A DNA stretch of 39,894 nt from Adhaeribacter soli (GCF_008727925.1 NZ_VTWT01000015.1:1-39894), one strand, 5' to 3'; shown: positions 32,324 through 39,894, counted from the stretch's first letter. Program-made: numbers and translations. The notes: generated by a model not told the origin, from the letters alone.

Positions 32324-32750
32324 ACTGACATTACGTAAGCAGGAGAAAAGTCCCCCTTTGGAGCAGGGCCGTTTCATTCTGGCTAATGATTATCCCCTTG
32401 AGGGGATCATAGGGGTGTTAACACGTTATTTTATAAAAATCAGCAAATGTAAACACCCCTCTAAATGCTCGAGGGGAGAATCCGCTTGAATGTATTGCCC
32501 TCTTTGAAGGTAGGGCCGTTTCATTCTCAAAATTGCTGGTCTAAGAAATGCTTTTTCGGATATTTTTATCCGAAAACCACCTGTCGGGGATTTATTAATC
32601 CCCGTGTTTAGGCTTTAAAATGGCACACTGGGGTCAATAGACCCCTATCAGGTTACTTCCGGATTTATAAATCCGGAAGAGCAAACAGTTTTTTCCAGAA
32701 TGAAAAGTCCCCCTCCAAAGGGGGACCTCAAAAACTTGCGTAACTTCAGT
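32324..32750. mobile_element. 427-bp MITE-like element with inverted ends and AAATA target duplication
   Basis: The left end (from 32324, ACTGACATTACGTAAG) and the reverse complement of the right end (ACTGAAGTTACGCAAG) align, continuing into TCCCCCTTTGGAG and TTTCATTCTGG, giving imperfect inverted ends of about 60-70 bases. AAATA stands directly outside both ends (32319-32323 and 32751-32755), as a 5-bp target-site duplication. No transposase gene is inside. The interior has a direct repeat GGGCCGTTTCATTCT (32366-32380, 32513-32527) and four successive hairpins. The interval 32122-32323 contains only the upstream promoter. Confidence 0.75.
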
Positions 32751-32785
32751 AAATAACTACTCGTGCAATATTGCCCGTATTTTCT

Positions 32786-32793
32786 CATCTTTG
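32786..32793 (+). promoter_or_regulatory. Degenerate -7 box (CATCTTTG) for the arginase operon
   Basis: CATCTTTG differs from TAnnTTTG by one base and lies 24 bases before the ATG at 32818. It overlaps the in-frame TTG at 32791, so that TTG is unlikely to be the start. Confidence 0.4.
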
Positions 32794-32817
32794 CAAAAGG
32801 AATGTTCTAACGTTTTT

Positions 32818-33789
32818 ATGAAAAATGTAAAATTAATTGAAGTTAAATCGGAATTAGGGGCCGGAACCCGTGGTGCCAGTTTAGGAATTGATGCCCTTAA
32901 AATTGCCTGCTTAGATGCCGGCTCCGATTATTTTTCCCGTTTCAATTCCATCGAAGTACCGAACGACAATTACGTACTGTTCGAGAAAAACCTCTTCCCG
33001 CACGCCAAATACATCGATTCCATCCTGTTAACGCTTAAAACCATCAGTTCCACGGTGGCCCAGACGTTTGAGTTTCGCATGTTCCCCCTGGTGCTGGCCG
33101 GCGACCACTCCAATGCAGCCGGTACCATTGCCGGCATTAAAGCCGCCCATCCCGACAAGCGGCTCGGCGTGATCTGGATCGATGCCCATTCTGACATCCA
33201 CTCGCCTTATACCACGCCTTCGGGCAACATGCACGGCATGAGTTTGGCCATTGCGCTGAACGAAGACAACAAAGAATGCAAAATTCACGACCTTGATCCG
33301 GAAACCAAATTCTTCTGGCGGTCGGTAAAAAAAGTAGGCGTAGACGGCCCGAAATTAGCCTACGACGACCTGGTTTACATTATGGTACGCTCTTTCGAAG
33401 AACCGGAAGACTACATAATGAAAAAGCACAACATTAAAAATTACCAGTTCGAAGAGTTTAACGAAAAGGGGCCCGAAATGGTAGCCAAAGAAGCGCTTCA
33501 CCGCCTGAAGGATTGCGACCTGATCTACGTTTCCTTCGATGTGGACAGCCTGGATTCCAAATTCTCCAAAGGCACCGGTACGCCCGTAGAAATTGGCTTA
33601 ACCGTAGAACAGGCCAAAGAACTTTGCTCTTGCTTATTAAAAGACGAACGGGTTTGCTGCTTCGAAATGGTAGAAATTAACCCAACCCTCGATACCGAAA
33701 ACACCATGGCCGAAAATGCTTTCGAAATTCTGGAAGCGGCCACCAAATCTATAGTTGCCCGCGAGGCAAAAATCAGTACCCTAGCCTAA
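32818..33789 (+). CDS. Arginase
   Basis: A 323-residue ureohydrolase with the dinuclear manganese site: GDHS (95-98), WIDAHSDIH (120-128) and SFDVDSLD (near 238-245). SGNMHGM (near 136-141) is the arginase-type substrate loop rather than that of agmatinase. It should convert arginine to ornithine and urea. The frame extends to a TTG at 32791, but the ATG at 32818 gives the usual N-terminus. The last base of the stop is the first base of the argS start (TAATG), so the two genes are translationally coupled. Agmatinase or formiminoglutamase would be alternatives, the former notable because arginine decarboxylase is nearby. Confidence 0.85.
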   Translation: MKNVKLIEVKSELGAGTRGASLGIDALKIACLDAGSDYFSRFNSIEVPNDNYVLFEKNLFPHAKYIDSILLTLKTISSTVAQTFEFRMFPLVLAGDHSNAAGTIAGIKAAHPDKRLGVIWIDAHSDIHSPYTTPSGNMHGMSLAIALNEDNKECKIHDLDPETKFFWRSVKKVGVDGPKLAYDDLVYIMVRSFEEPEDYIMKKHNIKNYQFEEFNEKGPEMVAKEALHRLKDCDLIYVSFDVDSLDSKFSKGTGTPVEIGLTVEQAKELCSCLLKDERVCCFEMVEINPTLDTENTMAENAFEILEAATKSIVAREAKISTLA

Positions 33790-35579
33790 TGAAAAACCTG
33801 GAACAGAAAATCCGCACGGCGCTTGCTGCTGCCTTACAAAATACATTCTCCATTGCCGTAGAACCGGCTACCATTTCCCTGCAGCCCACCCGCAAGGAGT
33901 TTGCCGGTACCTTTACGTTCGTAACTTTTCCTTACACCAAACAGGCCGGCAAAGGTCCCGAACAGATCGGGCAGGCCTTAGGCGAATACCTGAAGGAAAA
34001 TGCGCCGGAAATTTCCGGTTTCAACGTGGTAAAAGGCTTTCTTAATTTAGAGATCGGCGAAAACGTGTGGCTGGAGCTGTTCCGCGAGATGTTAGGGAAT
34101 ACCGAAGGAAAACTGCCCGACACCGGAAAGAAGATCGTGGTGGAATATTCATCTCCCAACACAAACAAGCCGTTGCATTTAGGCCACCTGCGCAATAACT
34201 TCCTGGGTTATTCGGTTTCGGAAATCCTGGAAGCAGCGGGCAACCACGTTACCAAAGTAAACCTGGTCAACGACCGCGGCATTCACATCTGCAAAAGCAT
34301 GCTGGCCTACCAACTTTTCGGGAACGAAGAAACCCCGGAACAGGCCGGCATTAAAGGCGATCACCTGGCCGGTCGTTACTATGTGATGTTCGACAAAGCC
34401 TACAAGCAGGAAATTGACGAACTGGTGAAGAATGGCATGGAGGTAGAAACGGCCAAGAAAGAAGCCCCGCTCATGAAAGAAGCCCAGGAAATGCTCAAAA
34501 AATGGGAGCAGGGCGATGCCGAAGTATTAGCTTTGTGGAAGCAGATGAACGCCTGGGTGTACCAGGGCTTCGACGAAACCTACCAGAACATCGGCGTAGA
34601 CTTTCATAAGTATTACTACGAATCGGAAACCTATTTATTAGGCAAAGAGCGCGTGGAAGAAGGCCTGGCCAAAGGCGTATTCTACAAAAAACCGGATGGC
34701 TCCGTGTGGGTAGATCTGAAAGAAGAGGGCCTGGACGAAAAGCTGGTACTCCGTGCCGACGGCACTTCCGTTTACATCACCCAGGACTTAGGCACCGCCG
34801 AACTGAAATACCAGGAATTCAGCTACGACACCTCGGTTTACGTTATTGCCGACGAGCAGAACTACCACATGCAGGTGCTCAAAGCCATCCTGAAAAATCT
34901 GGGCAAACCATACGCCGACGGCATTTACCACCTGAGCTACGGCATGGTAGATTTGCCAAGCGGTAAAATGAAAAGCCGCGAAGGCACCGTGGTAGATGCC
35001 GACGAATTGGTAGAAGAAATGAACGAAACCGCCCGCCGGAAAACCGAAGAACTCGGAAAGATCGAAGGCTTCAGCGAAATGGAGGCGAAAGAGCTTTACC
35101 ACAAACTGGCCATGGGCGCGCTCAAGTACTTCCTGCTGAAAGTGGACCCGAAAAAACGCATGCTCTTCAATCCAGAAGAATCCATCGAATTCCAGGGCAA
35201 CACCGGTCCGTTTATCCAGTATACGCACGCCCGTATTGCCGCCATCCTGCGCAAAGCCGCCGAAATGGATATTGCCTACGATGAAGCCGCTTTTGCCAAG
35301 GTTCCTGCTTTACACGAAACCGAAGCCGAAGTAATTGTGCAGCTGGGCGGTTACGAGAAAATGGTGCAGGAAGCCGCCAATCTGTTCGCCCCAAGCATCG
35401 TAGCCCAATACGCCTACGAACTGGCCAAAGCCTACAACCGTTTCTACACCGAAGTCTCCATCTTCCAGGAAACCAATTTAGAAACCCGTAGCTTCCGGAT
35501 CGCCCTTTCCGGACAGGTAGCTAGGACCATTAAAAAGGCAATGGGATTATTAGGTATTCAGGTGCCGGATAGGATGTAG
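33789..35579 (+). CDS. argS: Arginyl-tRNA synthetase
   Basis: A 596-residue class I synthetase that charges tRNA-Arg. The N-terminal Add1-like domain is followed by the HIGH motif, here SSPNTNKPLHLGHLRNN (near residue 130). The catalytic core has DRGIHICKSM and LGTAELKY, and the DALR anticodon-binding domain ends the protein with the characteristic VPDRM. A KMSKS-like loop is seen as SGKMKSREGTVV. Length is typical of bacterial ArgS. It overlaps the arginase stop by one base; linking an arginine-consuming enzyme with the synthetase that needs arginine is unusual. Confidence 0.97.
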   Translation: MKNLEQKIRTALAAALQNTFSIAVEPATISLQPTRKEFAGTFTFVTFPYTKQAGKGPEQIGQALGEYLKENAPEISGFNVVKGFLNLEIGENVWLELFREMLGNTEGKLPDTGKKIVVEYSSPNTNKPLHLGHLRNNFLGYSVSEILEAAGNHVTKVNLVNDRGIHICKSMLAYQLFGNEETPEQAGIKGDHLAGRYYVMFDKAYKQEIDELVKNGMEVETAKKEAPLMKEAQEMLKKWEQGDAEVLALWKQMNAWVYQGFDETYQNIGVDFHKYYYESETYLLGKERVEEGLAKGVFYKKPDGSVWVDLKEEGLDEKLVLRADGTSVYITQDLGTAELKYQEFSYDTSVYVIADEQNYHMQVLKAILKNLGKPYADGIYHLSYGMVDLPSGKMKSREGTVVDADELVEEMNETARRKTEELGKIEGFSEMEAKELYHKLAMGALKYFLLKVDPKKRMLFNPEESIEFQGNTGPFIQYTHARIAAILRKAAEMDIAYDEAAFAKVPALHETEAEVIVQLGGYEKMVQEAANLFAPSIVAQYAYELAKAYNRFYTEVSIFQETNLETRSFRIALSGQVARTIKKAMGLLGIQVPDRM

Positions 35580-35591
35580 ATTTTTATTTAT

Positions 35592-35752
35592 TGTGTACGG
35601 ACAGGGCTTGACCTGTCCCACGCATTCCGGATCAGGTTTTGCCATTCACGCATTCCGGATCAAAAATCCTGGCCATCTGGTAAATCTTAATAATCTTGTT
35701 CAGATAATTTGTCGCAATAACGTGGGGACAAGTCAAGCCCTGTCCGTACACA
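35592..35752. repeat. 161-bp inverted-repeat element (ACGGACAGGGCTTGACCTGTCC family)
   Basis: 35592-35620 and 35723-35752 are reverse complements over about 29 bases with one mismatch and one extra base. Inside, the 16-mer CACGCATTCCGGATCA occurs twice (35619-35634, 35647-35662), followed by a run of AATCCTGGCCATCTGG-type sequence. It fills the argS-peroxidase gap and, if transcribed, would fold into a long hairpin. Confidence 0.75.
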
Positions 35753-35767
35753 TTTGGATATCCTAAA

Positions 35768-36367
35768 ATGAAAAAAGCAGTATATATGCTCTTGGTACTG
35801 GCAGCAATTGGTTGTCAGGAAAAGCAAAATCCTAAAACATCGAAAACTATGTCACAAATAGAAGGCTCTACGGAGCAGGCGAACAATCCGGCCAGATCGA
35901 TTTACGATTTCGAATTCAAGACCCTGCAGGGCGAAGACATTGTGCTCAGCAATTACAAAGGCCGCAAAATGCTGATCGTGAACACGGCTTCGGAATGCGG
36001 GTATACACCGCAATACAAAGAGCTGCAGGAGCTTTACGACAAGCACGGCGATAAAGTAGTGGTGCTGGGTTTTCCGGCCAACAACTTTGGCGGACAGGAA
36101 CCGGGCTCGAACCAGGAAATTGCTACGTTCTGTGAAAAGAATTACGGCGTAACGTTTCCGGTAATGGAAAAGATCTCCGTAGCCGGCGACGACATGCACC
36201 CGCTCTACAAATACCTGTCTTCTAAAGAGCTGAATGGCGTAACCGACGAAAAACCGAACTGGAATTTCTGCAAATACCTGATCGATGAGAACGGCAAAGT
36301 GCAGGCTTTCTTTAATTCCAAAGTAACGCCGCTGAGCAACGAAATGCTGACGGCCATTCACCAGTAA
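35768..36367 (+). CDS. Lipoprotein glutathione peroxidase family protein
   Basis: A 199-residue thiol peroxidase of the GPx family, which reduces peroxides, in bacteria usually with thioredoxin. The N-terminus is a short lipoprotein signal (LAAIGC, Cys16), so the enzyme is membrane-attached in the periplasm. The catalytic site is VNTASECGYTPQY with peroxidatic Cys77. FPANNFGGQEPGSNQEI contains the conserved Gln, and PNWNFCKYLID the conserved Trp-Asn. A further Cys in the FCEKNYGV helix is the likely resolving cysteine of the CxxT/GPx type. It is followed 46 bases later by menA on the same strand, possibly co-transcribed. Confidence 0.92.
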   Translation: MKKAVYMLLVLAAIGCQEKQNPKTSKTMSQIEGSTEQANNPARSIYDFEFKTLQGEDIVLSNYKGRKMLIVNTASECGYTPQYKELQELYDKHGDKVVVLGFPANNFGGQEPGSNQEIATFCEKNYGVTFPVMEKISVAGDDMHPLYKYLSSKELNGVTDEKPNWNFCKYLIDENGKVQAFFNSKVTPLSNEMLTAIHQ

Positions 36368-36413
36368 TACTTTTTCTACCGTTTTGCCTACCGATCTTAA
36401 TTCTGAAACGAAC

Positions 36414-37337
36414 ATGAACGCCGAAGCGCCGGGAAAACTGAAAGCCTGGATTTCGGCGTTTCGTTTGCGTACGCTGCCGCTTTCGCTGAGCAGCATTTTT
36501 ATGGGTGGTTTTCTGGCCGCTTCGCAACTGGAGTTCAGCGCTACCATTTTAGGCCTCTGCATTCTTACTACCCTATTCCTGCAAATTCTCTCAAACCTGG
36601 CTAACGACTACGGCGATTCCGTGCACGGCGCCGATCATGCCGAACGATTGGGCCCGAAACGCGCGGTGCAGGCCGGGCATATCTCAGCAAAGCAAATGAA
36701 AACCGGCATCGTGGTGTTTAGCTTGCTGTCGCTGGTATCCGGTTTAAGTTTGCTTTGGGCTAGTTTCGGCAGCGAAGGCATTTACCTGTTCCTACTTTTT
36801 CTGGCCATTGGCTTGGCAGCTATTTGGGCGGCAATAACCTATACCAACGGCCCGAAACCTTACGGTTATGCCGGCTTAGGTGATATTTCGGTTTTTCTGT
36901 TCTTTGGTTTAGTGGCCGTTCTAGGTACCGTATTCCTGCAAACCCAGGATTTTAACCTGAGCCATTTATTGCCGGCAGCGGCCTGTGGTTTCTTTGCCAC
37001 CGGCGTGCTCAACGTAAACAACATCCGCGACATAGTATCCGATAAGCTGGCCGGTAAGAACTCGGTTTCGGTAAGGTTAGGTGCAAAAAATGCCCGCCTT
37101 TACCACTGGTGCTTATTAATAGCCGGCATGGCTTGTGCGGTTGGGTTTGTGATGTGGCGGTTTATTGGCTGGCCGCAATTCTTATTTGTGCTGAGTTTTC
37201 CGTTCTTTATTTATAACGGTATTCAGGTTTCTAAAAAACAACAACCCACCGAAATCGATCCGTACCTGAAACAGTTATCCCTTTCTACCTTGCTGTTCGT
37301 ATTCTTATTCGGAATTGGCCTGGCGCTGAGTATGTAG
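36414..37337 (+). CDS. menA: 1,4-dihydroxy-2-naphthoate polyprenyltransferase
   Basis: A 307-residue UbiA-superfamily membrane enzyme that attaches a polyprenyl chain to DHNA in menaquinone synthesis. About nine helices are seen. The two aspartate-rich motifs are NDYGDSVHGADHAERLGPKR and NNIRDIVSDKLAGKNS, both typical of MenA rather than UbiA. WISAFRLRTLPLSLSSIFMG matches the N-terminus of the family. The frame extends to a TTG at 36384, but the ATG at 36414 fits better. The motif CTACCGTTTTG lies at 36376-36386, 28 bases upstream. Menaquinone is the usual quinone of Bacteroidota. Confidence 0.93.
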   Translation: MNAEAPGKLKAWISAFRLRTLPLSLSSIFMGGFLAASQLEFSATILGLCILTTLFLQILSNLANDYGDSVHGADHAERLGPKRAVQAGHISAKQMKTGIVVFSLLSLVSGLSLLWASFGSEGIYLFLLFLAIGLAAIWAAITYTNGPKPYGYAGLGDISVFLFFGLVAVLGTVFLQTQDFNLSHLLPAAACGFFATGVLNVNNIRDIVSDKLAGKNSVSVRLGAKNARLYHWCLLIAGMACAVGFVMWRFIGWPQFLFVLSFPFFIYNGIQVSKKQQPTEIDPYLKQLSLSTLLFVFLFGIGLALSM

Positions 37338-37354
37338 TTTCCTGGCATTTATAT

Positions 37355-37692
37355 CTGAATCAGAATTTTCAGAATTTTAGAATTTTCAGAATTTCGGGAT
37401 ATTTGTTTTTTGCTGGCGCAAGTGTTTAGCATAAGCGTCACTTGGGCTTAACGTACAGGAGAAAGTCTCCAGACTTCCGTGCTTCGGATCGCGGATAAAA
37501 GTATTTGTCGGCTGCTGAAGTAAGATAAAGATGAATAATTTACCTCTGTTTTCAGCCTTTAAAGAGGAGTTCTGCTTACGCCAGTCTAAAGACTGGCTCT
37601 TGTCTGTCAGGCCCAAGTGACGCTTTCGCTTAACACTTGCGCCAGAAAATCAAATACATCAAAATTCTGAAAATTCTAAAATTCTGATTCAG
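37355..37692. mobile_element. 338-bp MITE-like element with about 85-bp inverted ends
   Basis: The left end (CTGAATCAGAATTTT, several CAGAATTTT units, then GCTGGCGCAAGTGTTTAGC and AAGCGTCACTTGGGC) and the reverse complement of the right end agree over about 85 bases, differing by one 9-bp CAGAATTTT unit and a few bases. No target-site duplication is obvious. A 76-codon frame on the minus strand (37386-37616) runs through the inverted ends and is not accepted as a gene. The element lies between menA and the rhlE terminator. Confidence 0.75.
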
Positions 37693-37697
37693 AAAAA

Positions 37698-37723
37698 AAA
37701 GCCCCGCATAGTTGCGGGGCTTT
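37698..37723 (-). terminator. Rho-independent terminator of the DEAD-box helicase gene
   Basis: Perfect 11-bp stem AAAGCCCCGCA/TGCGGGGCTTT with a four-base loop and a T run on the minus strand. It lies 27 bases beyond the stop and directly abuts the MITE-like element. Confidence 0.9.
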
Positions 37724-37749
37724 CTTTTTAGCCTGAAACACTACTGTTT

Positions 37750-39261
37750 TTATTCAGCAGAGCCAGTATTTTCTGTAGTTGGTTTACCTTCAGCGGCTTG
37801 TTGAGTTTTCGATTCCCGTTTCGGTACGAAGGGCTTTATCGGACGGTCGTTGTCAACTTCCGCTTTTGGTTTCCGATCACGATCACGGTTGCGATTGCGG
37901 TTTCTATTCTGGTCGCGGTTCTTAGTTTCACGGGCTTCGGAGCCTGTTGCGGTAGCGTTTTCTGCATATTCCGTTGCCGTTCCTTCCGCTTTCGGAGCAG
38001 GTTTTCTTTCGCCTTGCGGACGCGGAGCGCGGTTTTCTTTGCGGTCGCCGCCTTTGCCTTTACCGCCTTTTTTATCGCGGCCGCCGCGTTTTTCGGGTTT
38101 GGCATTCGGGTTATATTCCGGGCCTTTGCCTAAGAAATTGGGTAGGTCAAATTTTGGTACATCTTTTTCGATCAGCTTTTCAATGCGCGGGATCTTGTAC
38201 ATATCCTTTTCATTCACGAAAGTGAGCGCGGTTCCGGTGGCGGCGGCGCGGGCGGTACGGCCAATGCGGTGGATGTAGTCTTCGGCATCCTGGGGCATAT
38301 CGAAATTTACCACGTGCGAAATATTATCGATATCGATGCCGCGTGACATAATATCGGTAGCAACCAGGATCTGGTATTTTTTATTCCGGAAGCCTAAAAG
38401 CACTTTTTCCCGTTCGTCCTGCTCAATGTCAGATTGAATGCCTTCGGCAGTAAAGCCCAGTTTCTGCAAAGAGCGCACAATGGAATTTACGTTCGATTTC
38501 CGGGATGTGAACACGATCATGCTCGAAACTTCCAGTCCGTTGATCAGGCTTTCTAATAAAGGCAGTTTCTGGTTGTCGTAAGTGAAGTAAAAACGCTGAT
38601 CGATGTTTTCGGCGGGTTTCGAAACGGCCAGGCTGATCTCTACCGGTTCGTTCAGGATGTTTTTGGCTAATGTGCGGATCTTTGGCGGCATGGTGGCCGA
38701 AAAAAGCAACGTCTGGCGGTTCTTCGGTAGTTCGTTTACGATCCGCATGATGTCGTCCATAAAGCCCATATCCAGCATTTTATCGGCTTCGTCCAGCACC
38801 AGGTAATTCAGCTTGTCGAACTTCACATAACCCATATTCATGTGCGCGATCAAGCGACCTGGCGTCGCTACAATAATGTCGGCGCCGGAAGTTAAGGCTT
38901 TCTTTTGCTGGTCCCAGTTTTCGCCTTTGCTGCCGCCATATATGGCAATGCTTTGCGCCGAAACGAAATAGGAGAGGCCTTCTACCTGATCATCTATCTG
39001 TTTGGCCAGTTCGCGGGTAGGTACCAGAATTAACGTGCTGGTATGGTCGTGGGCGGCGTGCGATATCCGGTCCAGCAAGGGAATAAGGTAAGCGCCGGTT
39101 TTGCCGGTTCCGGTCTGAGCACAGGCAATCAGGTCTTTTTTTTCCAGAATAGCCGGAATGGCTTGTTGCTGCACCGGGGTTGCATTTTTAAAGCCCATGG
39201 CATTTATACCCGAGAGCAGATCGTCGTGCAGATCAAAACTATTGAAAGAAACAGTATCCAT
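37750..39261 (-). CDS. RhlE-type DEAD-box RNA helicase
   Basis: A 503-residue ATP-dependent RNA helicase. The Q motif lies around GFKNATPVQQQAIPAI, followed by AQTGTGKT (48-55), PTRELAKQ, TPGRL, LDEADKMLDMG, SATMPP, VATDIMSRGID and HRIGRTARA, that is, all core motifs of the two RecA domains. From about residue 380 the tail is a low-complexity basic and acidic extension (GGRDKKGGKGKGGDRKENR, then repeated RNRNRDRDRK units), a typical RNA-binding arm. Such helicases act in ribosome assembly, RNA decay and cold adaptation. The gene is monocistronic with a good terminator, and no -7 box was recognised upstream. Confidence 0.95.
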   Translation of the reverse strand: MDTVSFNSFDLHDDLLSGINAMGFKNATPVQQQAIPAILEKKDLIACAQTGTGKTGAYLIPLLDRISHAAHDHTSTLILVPTRELAKQIDDQVEGLSYFVSAQSIAIYGGSKGENWDQQKKALTSGADIIVATPGRLIAHMNMGYVKFDKLNYLVLDEADKMLDMGFMDDIMRIVNELPKNRQTLLFSATMPPKIRTLAKNILNEPVEISLAVSKPAENIDQRFYFTYDNQKLPLLESLINGLEVSSMIVFTSRKSNVNSIVRSLQKLGFTAEGIQSDIEQDEREKVLLGFRNKKYQILVATDIMSRGIDIDNISHVVNFDMPQDAEDYIHRIGRTARAAATGTALTFVNEKDMYKIPRIEKLIEKDVPKFDLPNFLGKGPEYNPNAKPEKRGGRDKKGGKGKGGDRKENRAPRPQGERKPAPKAEGTATEYAENATATGSEARETKNRDQNRNRNRNRDRDRKPKAEVDNDRPIKPFVPKRESKTQQAAEGKPTTENTGSAE

Positions 39262-39719
39262 TTAAGTAAAAAAGTGAGTTGCGCGGTGAAAAAGCGGCGC
39301 AAACAATCGGAAAAGGTAAAGCTACTTAAAAAGTTCGGTACTCCGCAAGGTTCATGTGTTTTTTTAATATACCTAGTGAGGAATTGTACTATTTTGTTTA
39401 TGTTAGCAGGCCTGTATTTCGCGTTATGATTGACTTGGATAGCTCCCTGATAGGCCTTTCAGATTGTTGGTTGCTTTGAAAAGTTAAATTCAGATTTGGC
39501 ATCAGGTTGGGCGTTTTGCTAATAAAAGTGCGCTAATTGCTTTTTAAATAGGTTTTAAATTGAAATATACCGTGAAAATATTTGCATTATAAATTTATAG
39601 ACTTTTTTAAGTGCAACTGGCCTGTAGGCGTGGCGTTAAAACCCCAAGAAAGCAAAATACTAAAAATTGAATTGAAAATTAAAAGAGTGAATATGTTGAA
39701 AATTTAACTTTTTAAAGCC
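39262..39719. other. Gene-free divergent intergenic region, 458 bp
   Basis: AT-rich sequence between the divergent helicase gene and the secreted-protein gene. I see no RNA gene, repeat or credible small frame. The last 120 bases are A-rich and presumably contain the promoter of the rightward gene, but no good TAnnTTTG box was found. Confidence 0.5.
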
Positions 39720-39894
39720 ATGCCAAACAGACTACTAACTTCCGTATTTTTATTTTTGTTCCTTTTAATCAGCCAGATCTCAAATGCCCAAAGCAACGGA
39801 CCCTGCAACACCTCGCAGCCCCGTCCGATCACCGGTAATCAGCATCCCTGCCCGGGCACCATCGAAACCTACTGCATCGAGAATGACCGCGGCT
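39720..39894 (+). CDS. Secreted protein, N-terminal fragment cut by the window end
   Basis: Fifty-eight codons are visible from an ATG at 39720. They read as a signal peptide (MPNRLLTSVFLFLFLLISQI, then SNAQ with cleavage after Ala-Gln) and the start of a cysteine-containing mature region (NGPCNTSQPRP, then NQHPCPGTIETYCIENDRG). The CPGT..TYC pattern resembles the opening of PKD/Ig-like adhesin domains in long T9SS-exported proteins of Cytophagales, but too little is visible to name it. The frame is open to the last base, so the gene continues past 39894. Confidence 0.75.
   Translation, partial: MPNRLLTSVFLFLFLLISQISNAQSNGPCNTSQPRPITGNQHPCPGTIETYCIENDRG

Noticed and set aside
32336-32760. 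Possible CRISPR or tandem-repeat array
   Set aside because: The repeated words differ in sequence, are mostly inverted and not regularly spaced; they fit a MITE-like element with hairpins instead.
32791-32817. TTG start extending arginase by nine residues
   Set aside because: It overlaps the likely -7 box, and the extension (QKECSNVF) does not resemble the family N-terminus.
37386-37616. 76-codon minus-strand frame
   Set aside because: It lies inside the inverted-repeat element and crosses its terminal repeat; it looks like a by-product of the element.
39043-39429. 128-codon plus-strand frame opposite the helicase N-terminus
   Set aside because: It is antisense to conserved helicase motifs, and its 3' half is low-information intergenic sequence.

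Overview
The window comes from a chromosome of the phylum Bacteroidota, most likely order Cytophagales, family Hymenobacteraceae (Adhaeribacter/Pontibacter-like). I infer this from several signs: a type IX secretion C-terminal sorting domain on the secreted nuclease at 6376-8052, many promoter -7 boxes of the Bacteroidota form TAnnTTTG, menaquinone biosynthesis (MenA), many SPII lipoproteins with a LxxSSC-type lipobox, and intergenic dispersed repeats of kinds I recall from these genomes. The genus is a guess. No tRNA, rRNA or CRISPR array was seen.

Layout. 1-6300: an outer-membrane lipoprotein, a membrane-anchored metallophosphoesterase, a glycerophosphodiesterase, a FrnE-type DsbA protein and adenylosuccinate lyase. 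6376-10162: a T9SS-exported endonuclease I-like protein, then a fusion of an AsmA-like periplasmic region to a GT51 peptidoglycan glycosyltransferase. 10163-10934 is a gene-free block of nested inverted repeats. 10935-15220: TerC, a dolichyl-phosphate-mannose-synthase-like GT2, protoporphyrinogen oxidase, a GmhB-like HAD phosphatase lacking its zinc ligands, and a tiny lipoprotein. 15466-23122: five consecutive plus-strand genes, an ATP-cone/Mrr-like nuclease, a Ca2+-type P-ATPase, a beta-CASP metallo-RNase, an archaeal AMP-phosphorylase-type enzyme and a divergent PRPP synthetase. The first three overlap. Together they suggest an RNA-to-nucleotide salvage or energy-stress module, which is my main candidate for an undescribed system.

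23123-28800 is a mosaic accessory segment. It holds a ParE/RelE-type toxin-antitoxin pair, an SRPBCC protein, an AT-rich CoiA-like nuclease with a coiled-coil tail, aquaporin Z and arginine decarboxylase. Two C-terminal gene remnants (of SRPBCC and of arginine decarboxylase) lie on the far side of the toxin-antitoxin and aquaporin cargo. A 12-bp direct repeat marks three module edges. 28929-32121 is a GT-C-like membrane protein plus a flavoenzyme. 32324-32750 is a 427-bp MITE-like element with a 5-bp target duplication. 32818-37337 holds arginase and argS (1-bp overlap), a lipoprotein glutathione peroxidase and MenA. A second MITE-like element lies at 37355-37692, followed by a RhlE-type DEAD-box helicase and, at the right edge, the first 58 codons of a secreted protein.

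Arginine is a recurring theme (decarboxylase, arginase, Arg-tRNA synthetase within 8 kb), as is envelope biogenesis. All identifications come from reading motifs by eye, with no database search.
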